From: Sediminitomix flava
GTDB taxonomy: Bacteria; Bacteroidota; Bacteroidia; Cytophagales; Flammeovirgaceae
NCBI RefSeq assembly: GCF_003149185.1
Contig: NZ_QGDO01000003.1
Span: 434,001-498,000 of the forward strand
DNA: 64,000 nt
Direction of reading: 5' to 3'
Below, piece after piece: positions 54,688 to 63,057 of this stretch. The position numbers and the translations under genes were made by a program. The notes below the pieces were generated by a model, which worked only from the letters and a program-made list of their open reading frames with translations, searched no databases and had not been told where the DNA came from. Every line of letters starts with the position of its first letter. Within the stretch, counting starts at the first letter, position 1.

Positions 54688-56244
54688 ATGGAAGCAACGG
54701 GTTACGAGTTTAATATACCACAAGGCGGAAGCGATTCTAAAATTATAAAGGTAATAGGTGTAGGTGGTGGCGGTGGAAATGCCGTTAAATATATGTATGA
54801 AATGGGGATTCATGATGTAGACTTTTACATTGTGAATACTGATATTCAAGCATTGAATTCTAGCCCTATACCAAATAAAGTTCAGATAGGTACAGCTTTA
54901 ACTGCTGGTTTAGGTGCAGGTGCAAAGCCTGTAGTTGGAAGAAATGCAGCTGAAGAAAGTAGAGAAGAACTTGAAAAGTTACTAGGTGATAACACTAAAA
55001 TGGTGTTTATTACTGCTGGTATGGGTGGTGGAACTGGTACTGGTGCCGCTCCTGTCATTGCTGAAATAGCCAAAAGTCTAGATATACTTACTGTAGGTAT
55101 TGTTACAATGCCTTTCAAATTTGAAGGTGCGCCTAAACAAAGACGCGCTCAAGAAGGTATTGATGAGCTTAGACAGTATTGTGATACCGTACTTGTGATT
55201 TTAAATGAGAAACTTCACGAAGTTTATGGAAAGACTTCATTCAAAGAAGCTTTCTCTCATGCAGATAATGTATTAACGATTGGAGCTAAATCAATTGCAG
55301 AAATTATTACTGTAGAAGGCGTTATCAATGTCGATTTTGAGGATGTTAATACAGTAATGAAAGACTCTGGTGCTGCGGTAATGGGCTCTGCTGTTGCTGA
55401 AGGTGAAAATAGAGCAATTCGTGCAACTCAAGGAGCAATTGCTTCTCCATTGTTGAATAACACAAATATTCATAATGCGAAATACGTATTATTGAGCCTT
55501 GTTGTAAGTGATCTTGACTCTTTCCAAATGGAAGAATTGGATGAGATTACTGAATATATCAGATCACAAAGTAGCCAAGATACGGAAGTGATTTTTGGTG
55601 TTGCAACAGATCAATCTTTGGGTGAGTCTATCTGCGTAACAATTATTGCAACTGGTTTTCCAAACAGAGAAAACCCGAACGATGAAGAAGCAGTAGTTGA
55701 AAAAAAGACTATTCATGAAATAGATAGTTCGGAGTCTTTTGTTCGTCAGTCAAAAGAGTCTATTTCATCTGAACAACAGGCAGTGAAACCTGTTTATAAA
55801 GCTCCTGCTACTCCTGAACCAGCTCCTGTAGAAGCTAAGTCTACGCCAGAACCTTCTATTCAAACTTCAGAACCTACTGAAAACAGTGAGTTCATTATTC
55901 ATGAAGTAGAAAAACCTTCTGTGCCTAATTTTGAGGAACCAAAGGTAAATAGAAGACCAGAAAAGAAAATTTTCGATATCAACGATGAATATCCATCGGA
56001 TTCATTGAACGAAAATCCTGTCGTAAATAATGCTCGACCTTCAAGATTGAGAGTATCTCAATTGAAGTCTATTTCTGATATGTCACCAGATGAAATTAGA
56101 GAGAGACAAGAGGAGCCTGCTTTTAGAAGAAAAGGAGTTCAGTTAAATGAATCTGAAGGAGAAAGTAATGATCCTTCAAGATATCAAGTTAAGAAAGACG
56201 GTATTGATGGAGGAAATAGATTTTTACATGATAATGTAGACTAA
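54688..56244 (+). CDS. ftsZ: Cell division protein FtsZ
   Basis: FtsZ is the tubulin-like GTPase that forms the division ring. The 518-residue protein has GVGGGGGNAVKYM, the tubulin signature GMGGGTGTGAAPVIAE, MPFKFEGAPKQRRAQEG, and the T7 loop INVDFEDVNTVM. A long, Pro/Glu/Ser-rich linker (about 330-470) follows the globular core. A FtsA-binding-like peptide EEPAFRRKGVQL (475-486) sits about 32 residues before the end rather than at it, and the tail ends NRFLHDNVD. This extended tail is longer than in E. coli FtsZ. It is followed by a terminator. Confidence 0.98.
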   Translation: MEATGYEFNIPQGGSDSKIIKVIGVGGGGGNAVKYMYEMGIHDVDFYIVNTDIQALNSSPIPNKVQIGTALTAGLGAGAKPVVGRNAAEESREELEKLLGDNTKMVFITAGMGGGTGTGAAPVIAEIAKSLDILTVGIVTMPFKFEGAPKQRRAQEGIDELRQYCDTVLVILNEKLHEVYGKTSFKEAFSHADNVLTIGAKSIAEIITVEGVINVDFEDVNTVMKDSGAAVMGSAVAEGENRAIRATQGAIASPLLNNTNIHNAKYVLLSLVVSDLDSFQMEELDEITEYIRSQSSQDTEVIFGVATDQSLGESICVTIIATGFPNRENPNDEEAVVEKKTIHEIDSSESFVRQSKESISSEQQAVKPVYKAPATPEPAPVEAKSTPEPSIQTSEPTENSEFIIHEVEKPSVPNFEEPKVNRRPEKKIFDINDEYPSDSLNENPVVNNARPSRLRVSQLKSISDMSPDEIRERQEEPAFRRKGVQLNESEGESNDPSRYQVKKDGIDGGNRFLHDNVD

Positions 56245-56273
56245 ACCTCTAGATAATTTTGGATATTAAAAAT

Positions 56274-56325
56274 GGATTGAGTTTTAGATTGTTTAGAAAA
56301 ACAATTTAGAATTCAATCCTTTTTT
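56274..56325 (+). terminator. Terminator of ftsZ
   Basis: ggattga (56274-56280) pairs with tcaatcc (56313-56319), and an inner stem attgttt/aaacaat (56288-56305) completes a two-part hairpin before a T run. Confidence 0.75.
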
Positions 56326-56340
56326 ATTTAGGATACTTTT

Positions 56341-56385
56341 TAAACAAATAGAGGAATCAATAAGCTTGATTCCTCTATTTGTTTA
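56341..56385 (-). terminator. 20-bp perfect hairpin after ispH
   Basis: Arms 56341-56360 and 56366-56385 pair without mismatch around a 5-base loop, the longest perfect stem in the window. A T-rich stretch follows on the minus strand, 17 bases after the ispH stop. Confidence 0.85.
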
Positions 56386-56401
56386 TTTATAAATTACTTT
56401 C

Positions 56402-57280
56402 TTATAAGCTTCTAATGTAGGTAGCAACTTGTTCCATAAGCCACATTGGGGTAGAAGTAGCTCCACATATCCCAATTTTATCATTTTCTTTAATCCAATT
56501 AGGATCTATTTCATCTTCATTTTCCACGAAATAACTTCTAGGATTATTTTGAAGACAAACGCCATAAAGTGCTTTACCATTTGAACTTTTCTTTCCACTC
56601 ACAAAAATGATAACATCATTTTCAGATGAGAATTTAACCATCTGAGGCTCTCTATTAGAAACTTGACGGCAAATAGAGTCATTGGCATCGAATAACTCTA
56701 AAGTAGCATCTTCACCATGGATTTGAGTTAATCTCTTTTCGATTTCCTCTTTAAGTCCATAAAATCCTTTTGTACTTTTCGTAGTTTGGCTGAATAATAC
56801 GATAGGACGGTTGAAATCTACTTTTTCAAGATCATCAATGGTTGTGACAATAATCGCTTGATTACCTGTCTGCCCATTAAGACCAATAACTTCAGCATGA
56901 CCATCTTTTCCATAAATGACCATTTGCCCATTTATTTCTTTAGCACGATCATAAGCATTTTTTACTCTATTTTGTAGCTTCAAAACCACAGGGCAAGAAG
57001 CATCTATTAGCTCGATATTATTTTCAATCGCAGTTTTGTATGTTGCAGGTGGTTCACCGTGTGCTCTGATCAGAACTTTACAATCTTTAAGTGTAGCAAG
57101 TTCATCTCTATCAATGACACGTAATCCTTTTGCATGAAGTCTTTTCACTTCCATACTATTATGAACGATATCTCCTAAGCAGTATAAACTACCAGATTCA
57201 TTCATTTCTTCTTCAGCCATTTGAATGGCAAACTCAACTCCGAAACAATAACCAGATTTTTGGTCAATAACTACTTCCAT
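56402..57280 (-). CDS. ispH: 4-hydroxy-3-methylbut-2-enyl diphosphate reductase
   Basis: IspH makes isopentenyl and dimethylallyl diphosphate in the last step of the MEP pathway, using a [4Fe-4S] cluster. The 292-residue protein has the cluster cysteines in SGYCFGVEFAI (Cys12), DASCPVVLK and DSICRQVSNREPQM. It also has the catalytic region GKDGHAEVIGLNGQ and the SSNGKALYGVC diphosphate-binding segment near the end. It is 80 bases downstream of cmk on the same strand, so the two may share a transcript. Confidence 0.97.
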   Translation of the reverse strand: MEVVIDQKSGYCFGVEFAIQMAEEEMNESGSLYCLGDIVHNSMEVKRLHAKGLRVIDRDELATLKDCKVLIRAHGEPPATYKTAIENNIELIDASCPVVLKLQNRVKNAYDRAKEINGQMVIYGKDGHAEVIGLNGQTGNQAIIVTTIDDLEKVDFNRPIVLFSQTTKSTKGFYGLKEEIEKRLTQIHGEDATLELFDANDSICRQVSNREPQMVKFSSENDVIIFVSGKKSSNGKALYGVCLQNNPRSYFVENEDEIDPNWIKENDKIGICGATSTPMWLMEQVATYIRSL

Positions 57281-57360
57281 AAATTTGTTTAGCTTGAGTA
57301 GAATATTGTGGGAAATATATTTAAAGGATTACCCTTTTAATCCAAAAACAGTTTAATCTA

Positions 57361-58044
57361 TTAATTGTTTTTAATAAGCGCATTTGCCCAATCAACAATT
57401 TGTTTTACTTGATCATCAAACTTGAGATTTGTAGTGTCAAGTACTAAAGCATCATCAGCTTTTCTGAGTGGACTTTCCTCTCTTGTAGAGTCAATGTGAT
57501 CTCTTTCCTTAAGGTTTTCTACAATTTCTTCAAAAGAAGCCGTAAGTCCTTTAGATTCCATTTCTATTTGTCTTCTTCTAGCTCTTTCCTCAACATCTGC
57601 AGTCATGAAAACCTTGAGTTCAGCAGTAGGAAAAACGACAGTTCCAATATCACGACCATCCATGACAATGCCTTTTTCAATGCCCATTTTTTGCTGTTCT
57701 GCAACTAAGAATGTACGAACAGATTTTATAGCACTGACATTACTTACATTATTTGTGACTTCCATTGTACGGATGTGAGCTTCAACTCTTTCTCCATTGA
57801 GAGTAACTTCAATTGCTCCCGTCTCAGGATTTTTATCAAAACCTACAGTGATTTTCGCTAATTCACTTTCTACATCATCTAAATTTTCAAGATTAATCTT
57901 GTTTTCTAAGAAGTGAAATGTAACAGCACGATACATCGCCCCAGTATCTATATACACATACCCTAACTCTTTTGAAACGATCTTTGCCGTTGAGCTTTTC
58001 CCACAACCTGCATGTCCATCTAAGGCAACTATTATTTTCTTCAT
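57361..58044 (-). CDS. cmk: Cytidylate kinase
   Basis: Cmk phosphorylates CMP and dCMP to the diphosphates. The 227-residue protein has the P-loop ALDGHAGCGKSSTAK, the CMP-binding YIDTGAMYRAVTFHFL, MDGRDIGTVVFPTAELKVFMTA with DRDS-like loop, and RDHIDSTREESPLRKADDAL. All are typical of bacterial CMP kinases. Its neighbour ispH, 80 bases on, is often found near cmk. Confidence 0.97.
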   Translation of the reverse strand: MKKIIVALDGHAGCGKSSTAKIVSKELGYVYIDTGAMYRAVTFHFLENKINLENLDDVESELAKITVGFDKNPETGAIEVTLNGERVEAHIRTMEVTNNVSNVSAIKSVRTFLVAEQQKMGIEKGIVMDGRDIGTVVFPTAELKVFMTADVEERARRRQIEMESKGLTASFEEIVENLKERDHIDSTREESPLRKADDALVLDTTNLKFDDQVKQIVDWANALIKNN

Positions 58045-58161
58045 CGTGTCTTATTATTAAAAGAAGTAAAGATAAAATAATTATGATCTAAGACCAATCT
58101 AACAGAAATCTATAATCAGATATTTAGAAAACAGACTTCAACTTAAAACCTATATACTATT

Positions 58162-58806
58162 ATGAAAAAACTATATTTAATATTCTCGATAGCATGTTTA
58201 CTGACATTTAATATAGATTCATTATTAGCTCAAGAAAATATCAGCGAAGTACAAGAGTTGACAAAAGAGGAGAAAAAGGCATTAAAAAAGGAGCAGAAAC
58301 AAAAGAAAAAAGAGGAACGTCAGAAAGAAAAAGAACTAAGGAAAAGTCAAGAAAGTGCAATTAAGAATGCAGAATTTGAATTGGCTAAAAAAAGCTTAGA
58401 AGATACAACATTTCTTTTGAGTGCTGATTATCTCTTTACTAAGAGAGGTAGAATGATTCCTGTGACAGAAAGGACAAATTTTATTTATGTAAAAGATGGT
58501 GAAGCCACTTTACAATTAGCATTTAATGGTTTTATGGCACCGGGTCCGAATGGTATAGGAGGTATTACGCTAGAAGGGAGAATATCTGATATAAAGTGTA
58601 CCACAACAAAAAATGGCTCGATAAGCTATAGGTTTAATGTCATGGGATCGGGGCTTATGGCAAATGTAACGGTTCATCTAGTGTCAGGAAGTAATGTAGC
58701 AACAGCTACAGTGAACTCAAATGTGAGTAGTGGAAGGATAGAATTTAAGGGGACGCTCACTCCTTTAGATGAAAATGCAATCTATAAAGGCATGCGATCT
58801 TTCTAA
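58162..58806 (+). CDS. DUF4251 domain protein, secreted
   Basis: This 214-residue protein has a signal peptide ending SLLAQEN and a very basic lysine/glutamate-rich helix at about 32-70 (KKEQKQKKKEERQKEKELRK). A beta-rich domain follows with FLLSADYLFTKRGRMIPV, NFIYVKDGEATLQLAFNG and GGITLEGRISDI. This matches DUF4251, a Bacteroidota family of unknown function, usually periplasmic. The charged helix is an extra feature that may bind acidic partners or nucleic acid, but this is only inference. The gene stands between divergent cmk and the gapA block and has its own terminator. Confidence 0.8.
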   Translation: MKKLYLIFSIACLLTFNIDSLLAQENISEVQELTKEEKKALKKEQKQKKKEERQKEKELRKSQESAIKNAEFELAKKSLEDTTFLLSADYLFTKRGRMIPVTERTNFIYVKDGEATLQLAFNGFMAPGPNGIGGITLEGRISDIKCTTTKNGSISYRFNVMGSGLMANVTVHLVSGSNVATATVNSNVSSGRIEFKGTLTPLDENAIYKGMRSF

Positions 58807-58833
58807 TATTGAAAAAATATCTACCTAAAATAT

Positions 58834-58862
58834 AACTCTAAGAAGAATCTTAGAGTTTTTTT
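58834..58862 (+). terminator. Intrinsic terminator of the DUF4251 gene
   Basis: A perfect 10-bp stem (58834-58843 with 58848-58857) ends in a run of T. Confidence 0.85.
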
Positions 58863-59000
58863 AATTCTTTTATTTAGACATAAATAATATGATATCCTTC
58901 TAACTAAAATCAATTATCTTGATTTTTAATTGATTACAAAATATTATACCAATAAGTGTCAAAAGTACAGAATATATCTTGGAAAAGATCAATTTAAAGA

Positions 59001-59014
59001 ATGATAAATATCAT
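59001..59014. promoter_or_regulatory. TGAT-N4-ATCA palindrome, possible Crp/Fnr-family site upstream of gapA
   Basis: atgata and tatcat form a perfect 6-bp inverted repeat with a 2-base spacer, containing TGAT-N4-ATCA as in FNR-type boxes. Its centre is about 33 bases upstream of the centre of the -7 box at 59037, equal to about -40 from a start site, the usual class II activator place. Confidence 0.45.
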
Positions 59015-59036
59015 TATATATCCTGCGAGGAGTTGG

Positions 59037-59044
59037 TATGTTTG
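59037..59044 (+). promoter_or_regulatory. -7 element of gapA
   Basis: TATGTTTG matches TAnnTTTG, 117 bases before gapA. No -33 TTG is at the expected distance; the palindrome at 59001 lies just upstream of where it would be. Confidence 0.5.
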
Positions 59045-59158
59045 CAATGTCATCGATCGGGATTCTTTTCATAATTTTCATGTTATAAGAGAAATTGATC
59101 CTTGACAGGAACAACTATTGAGTTAACAAATTTTATATATCCTTTAACCACATTCTAG

Positions 59159-60181
<1,023 letters not shown>

Positions 60182-60203
60182 TTGATATAGATACCAAAAT
60201 TGT

Positions 60204-60233
60204 AAAAGGCGAGCTTTTCGAAGCTCGCCTTTT
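60204..60233 (+). terminator. Terminator of gapA with a UUCG tetraloop
   Basis: A 13-bp perfect stem (60204-60216 with 60221-60233) is closed by a ttcg loop and ends in a T-rich stretch. Confidence 0.9.
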
Positions 60234-60283
60234 CTTTTCTCTATTTGTTTCTATATAAAATAGACCTCCCATTTTACTTACAA

Positions 60284-60862
60284 ATGAATTCTGAAATAGC
60301 TTTAAAGTTTAGACTACATTTAGAGGAATTAATTTCTTTGACTGATGATGAGTTTGAAGATATTTATTCCTATTTCAACTTAAAGAAGTTAAGAAAGCAT
60401 CAATTCTTAGTTCAAGAAGGCGATTCTGTAAATCACGAATACTGGGTAGTTGAAGGATTGCTTAAAACATATGCTATCGAGGAAAATGGCAAAGAACATA
60501 TTCTTCAGTTTGGAGCAGAGAATTGGTGGGTTTCTGATTATGAAGCTTTTTTTCAGTCAGAAAAAGCGACTATCAATATTGATTGTATCGAAAATTCAAT
60601 TCTTCTAGGTCTAAGCCTAAATGATCGGAAATCCCTTTGTGAGAAGTATCCTAAAATGACCATTTTTTTACTTCGTAAATCGAATCTTGGATATGTTGCT
60701 TTGCAGAAGCGATTACTTTCAATGATGAAAGATTCGGTAGATAAAAGGTATGAAGATCTGATTTCATATAACCCAGATTTATTTCAACGCTTACCAAAAA
60801 CCTTGATAGCAGCTTATTTAGGGGTGTCTCGAGAAACACTAAGTCGATTAGGTAAACGATAG
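60284..60862 (+). CDS. Crp/Fnr-family transcriptional regulator
   Basis: From the ATG at 60284 the protein has 192 residues (a TTG 13 codons earlier would add only a poorly conserved extension). An N-terminal cyclic-nucleotide-binding-like beta roll at about 15-115 (FLVQEGDSVNHEYWVVEGLLKTYAI) is joined by a helix to a DNA-binding domain. Its helix reads LGVSRETLSRLGKR (180-192). SRETLSR keeps the three side chains (Arg, Glu, Arg) that E. coli CRP uses to read TGTGA half sites. No CxxC or Fe-S cysteines are seen, so it is not an oxygen-sensing Fnr. A perfect TGTGA-N6-TCACA site starts right after its stop codon. The ligand is unknown. Confidence 0.88.
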   Translation: MNSEIALKFRLHLEELISLTDDEFEDIYSYFNLKKLRKHQFLVQEGDSVNHEYWVVEGLLKTYAIEENGKEHILQFGAENWWVSDYEAFFQSEKATINIDCIENSILLGLSLNDRKSLCEKYPKMTIFLLRKSNLGYVALQKRLLSMMKDSVDKRYEDLISYNPDLFQRLPKTLIAAYLGVSRETLSRLGKR

Positions 60863-60878
60863 TGTGATCTAAGTCACA
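60863..60878. promoter_or_regulatory. Perfect CRP-type operator TGTGA-N6-TCACA
   Basis: tgtga (60863-60867) and tcaca (60874-60878) are separated by tctaag, with the exact spacing of the E. coli CRP consensus. The centre is about 55 bases upstream of a near-consensus -7 box gatatttg (60923-60930), close to the class I activator distance. It sits 83 bases before the secreted DJ-1-family gene. Confidence 0.65.
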
Positions 60879-60960
60879 TCAAAATTGTGCGTTTCTTCCT
60901 GTTTTAGCCTCTAAAAGAAGGTGATATTTGTATCGTTAATTAAACAAATCAAATATAAAG

Positions 60961-61719
60961 ATGAAACGCATATTATTATTCTTAAGTATTAGCCTCTCTT
61001 TCTTAGCAATAAACTCAACTTTTGCTCAATCAGAAAAAGCTCAAAAAATCCTATTTGTACTTTCTAGTCACTCAGAATTAGGAGATACAGGGAAGGAAAC
61101 TGGATATTATTTAAGTGAAGCAGCTCACCCATATGAAGTTCTTCATAAAGCAGGTTACCAAATTGATTTTGTAAGTCCAAAAGGTGGTAAAGCTCCTGTA
61201 GATGGATTTGACCTTGATGATAAAGTTAACAAAGCGTTTTGGGAGAATGAAGAAATCCAAAAGCAATTGAATAATACATTGAAGCCGTCTCAAGTAAAAG
61301 CTAAAGATTACGTAGCGATTCATTACGTAGGAGGTCATGGTACGATGTGGGATTTTCCTAACAATAAAAAATTAGCAAAAATTGCTCGCGATATTTATGA
61401 AAATGAAGGTGTTGTTAGTGCTGTTTGCCATGGCCCTTCAGGTTTACTAAATATCAAATTGAGTAATGGAGAATACTTGATTGAAGGAAAAAATGTTAGT
61501 GTCTTCACTAATGAAGAAGAAGAAGCTGTAAAACTAACAGAAGTAGTACCTTTTTCATTGGAAGATGAATTTATAGCTAAAGGAGCTAAAGTAGATAAAG
61601 CTGAAAACTGGGCTTCAAAAGTTTCTGTGGATGGTAGATTAGTGACGGGGCAGAATCCTGCTTCAGCAAAAGAGGTTGGAGAAGCGATCATAACTTTGCT
61701 TTCTGAAAAAGTAAACTAA
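60961..61719 (+). CDS. Secreted DJ-1/PfpI-family protein (Hsp31-like)
   Basis: This 252-residue protein has a signal peptide (to about residue 22, ending TFAQ) and a DJ-1/PfpI domain. The nucleophile elbow reads SAVCHGPSG with Cys156 and His157, the partner Glu46 is in KETGYYLSEAAHPYE, and GGHGTMWDF precedes it. The ETGxxxxEAxxPY pattern is that of the Hsp31/glyoxalase III-like branch. Such enzymes detoxify methylglyoxal or act as chaperones, but export is unusual. The neighbouring Crp/Fnr regulator and its candidate site suggest regulated expression. Confidence 0.9.
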   Translation: MKRILLFLSISLSFLAINSTFAQSEKAQKILFVLSSHSELGDTGKETGYYLSEAAHPYEVLHKAGYQIDFVSPKGGKAPVDGFDLDDKVNKAFWENEEIQKQLNNTLKPSQVKAKDYVAIHYVGGHGTMWDFPNNKKLAKIARDIYENEGVVSAVCHGPSGLLNIKLSNGEYLIEGKNVSVFTNEEEEAVKLTEVVPFSLEDEFIAKGAKVDKAENWASKVSVDGRLVTGQNPASAKEVGEAIITLLSEKVN

Positions 61720-63057
61720 ATAGAGGTATAATAACTAAACTAATAAACACTTAAGTCTAAAGATTTAAGATTTAAGATTAGTATTTACCATAGTTAAGTT
61801 TTAGGTAATAGATTAAGCCAATTGGATCATTTAAATTATCCAATTGGCTTTTATTTTTTGTAATTTTTCGCCTTAATTATCCTTTTTTTATGATCAATTA
61901 GATTCTGATTTGCTTAGTTATTTAGATTTATTGACAGAAGCCTGTTTTACTTGAATTCTAGTGTTACGTAATTGTTACGTGTTTACCTTTTTTAAATAAT
62001 AACTCATATTAATCGATTGATTATGAGTCGAAAAAAGGACTTTGTTTTCTCTTTAGATATTTCCTTCCCTGATTCATATAATTTTTACACGTAAAATGCT
62101 GTTTTCAATTGTTTACCATTTATGCGGTAAGTTATAGATAATGAGGTTTCTACATATTTATTTTCAAGTGCTGTTTACGTTGTTATTGTGCTATCCGTTA
62201 ACCTTATATTAATATGAAAGTTGTGATATATCGATTTTTTTCCTCGAATATTGCACTGTCTTTTAGAGCAAGGCTTGAAAGAAAAGCATTGTTGTGTAAC
62301 AAAAAGATTTGCTTGTAAAAAGTCTGTACCGAATGGGCAGCAATAATAATTCATTGAAATTTTTGATTGATCTATCTAACGAAATGAAATAAAGTCTAGT
62401 ATTTTGATGCAGTAGGTTTGGCAACTGCAGTTCTAGCAATGTAAGTATATAGCGATGCCAGCAAGATTATTGCCTAGATTATACTTGCAAGTTTATTCTA
62501 CTATCCATTAGCAGAATTGTTATTTGGTTAGTTAGAATCAATCATGATCAACTCTATAATTGTCAATTTAATAGTAATCTGAGCTTTAATGAATAGGTCT
62601 ATTTATTCTAATTAATATAAGCCTATTGATACATACGATAGCATCGTATTATATAAAAGAAGTGAAATAGATAAACCTGAATAAACGGTGTTTCACCTAG
62701 CACATTTATTCAATTATATGACTGACAATCCCTTCCTAAAAAAGTCTTATAAATCAGTATAAATTTTAGTCTCACAGATTAGCTAAACATTGTTGTTTAC
62801 ACCTGTTTATCAGAGAGTAAAGTTTCTTCAAATTTTAGTTAATGTGGGAGATCAACCTAAAAGGAAAAAAGTTTAGGATAAGCATTTCAAAGCATATTAA
62901 ATGAAATGTGAGATTTGATAAGAAAAAGTAGTCAAATCATAATAAGCTGATCGAGCTTTATAATAGAATTTACAGATACAAATTTCTACAATCGATAACC
63001 TGATATGGAATAAACAACTGCTTCCTATTCAGGTATGAATTATCAAGATTAAAGAAA
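61720..63057. other. 1.34-kb region without a convincing gene
   Basis: No frame with family similarity, tRNA or known riboswitch was recognised. The region holds the DJ-1 terminator (61815-61859), two gttacgt direct repeats 11 bases apart (61963 and 61974), four GTTTAC-containing sites (61981, 62111, 62173, 62795), a 10-bp palindrome aactgcagtt (62423-62432) and several perfect short hairpins between 62580 and 62910. A -7-like TAGGTTTG lies at 62413. The longest candidate small frame is 34 codons (62214-62318). Confidence 0.4.
61815..61859 (+). terminator. Intrinsic terminator of the DJ-1-family gene
   Basis: A perfect 13-bp stem (61815-61827 with 61838-61850) is followed by a T-rich tail. 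Confidence 0.85.

Noticed and set aside
62214-62318. 34-codon frame in the 1.34-kb gap
   Set aside because: It has no ribosome-binding signal, no family resemblance and no conservation evidence.
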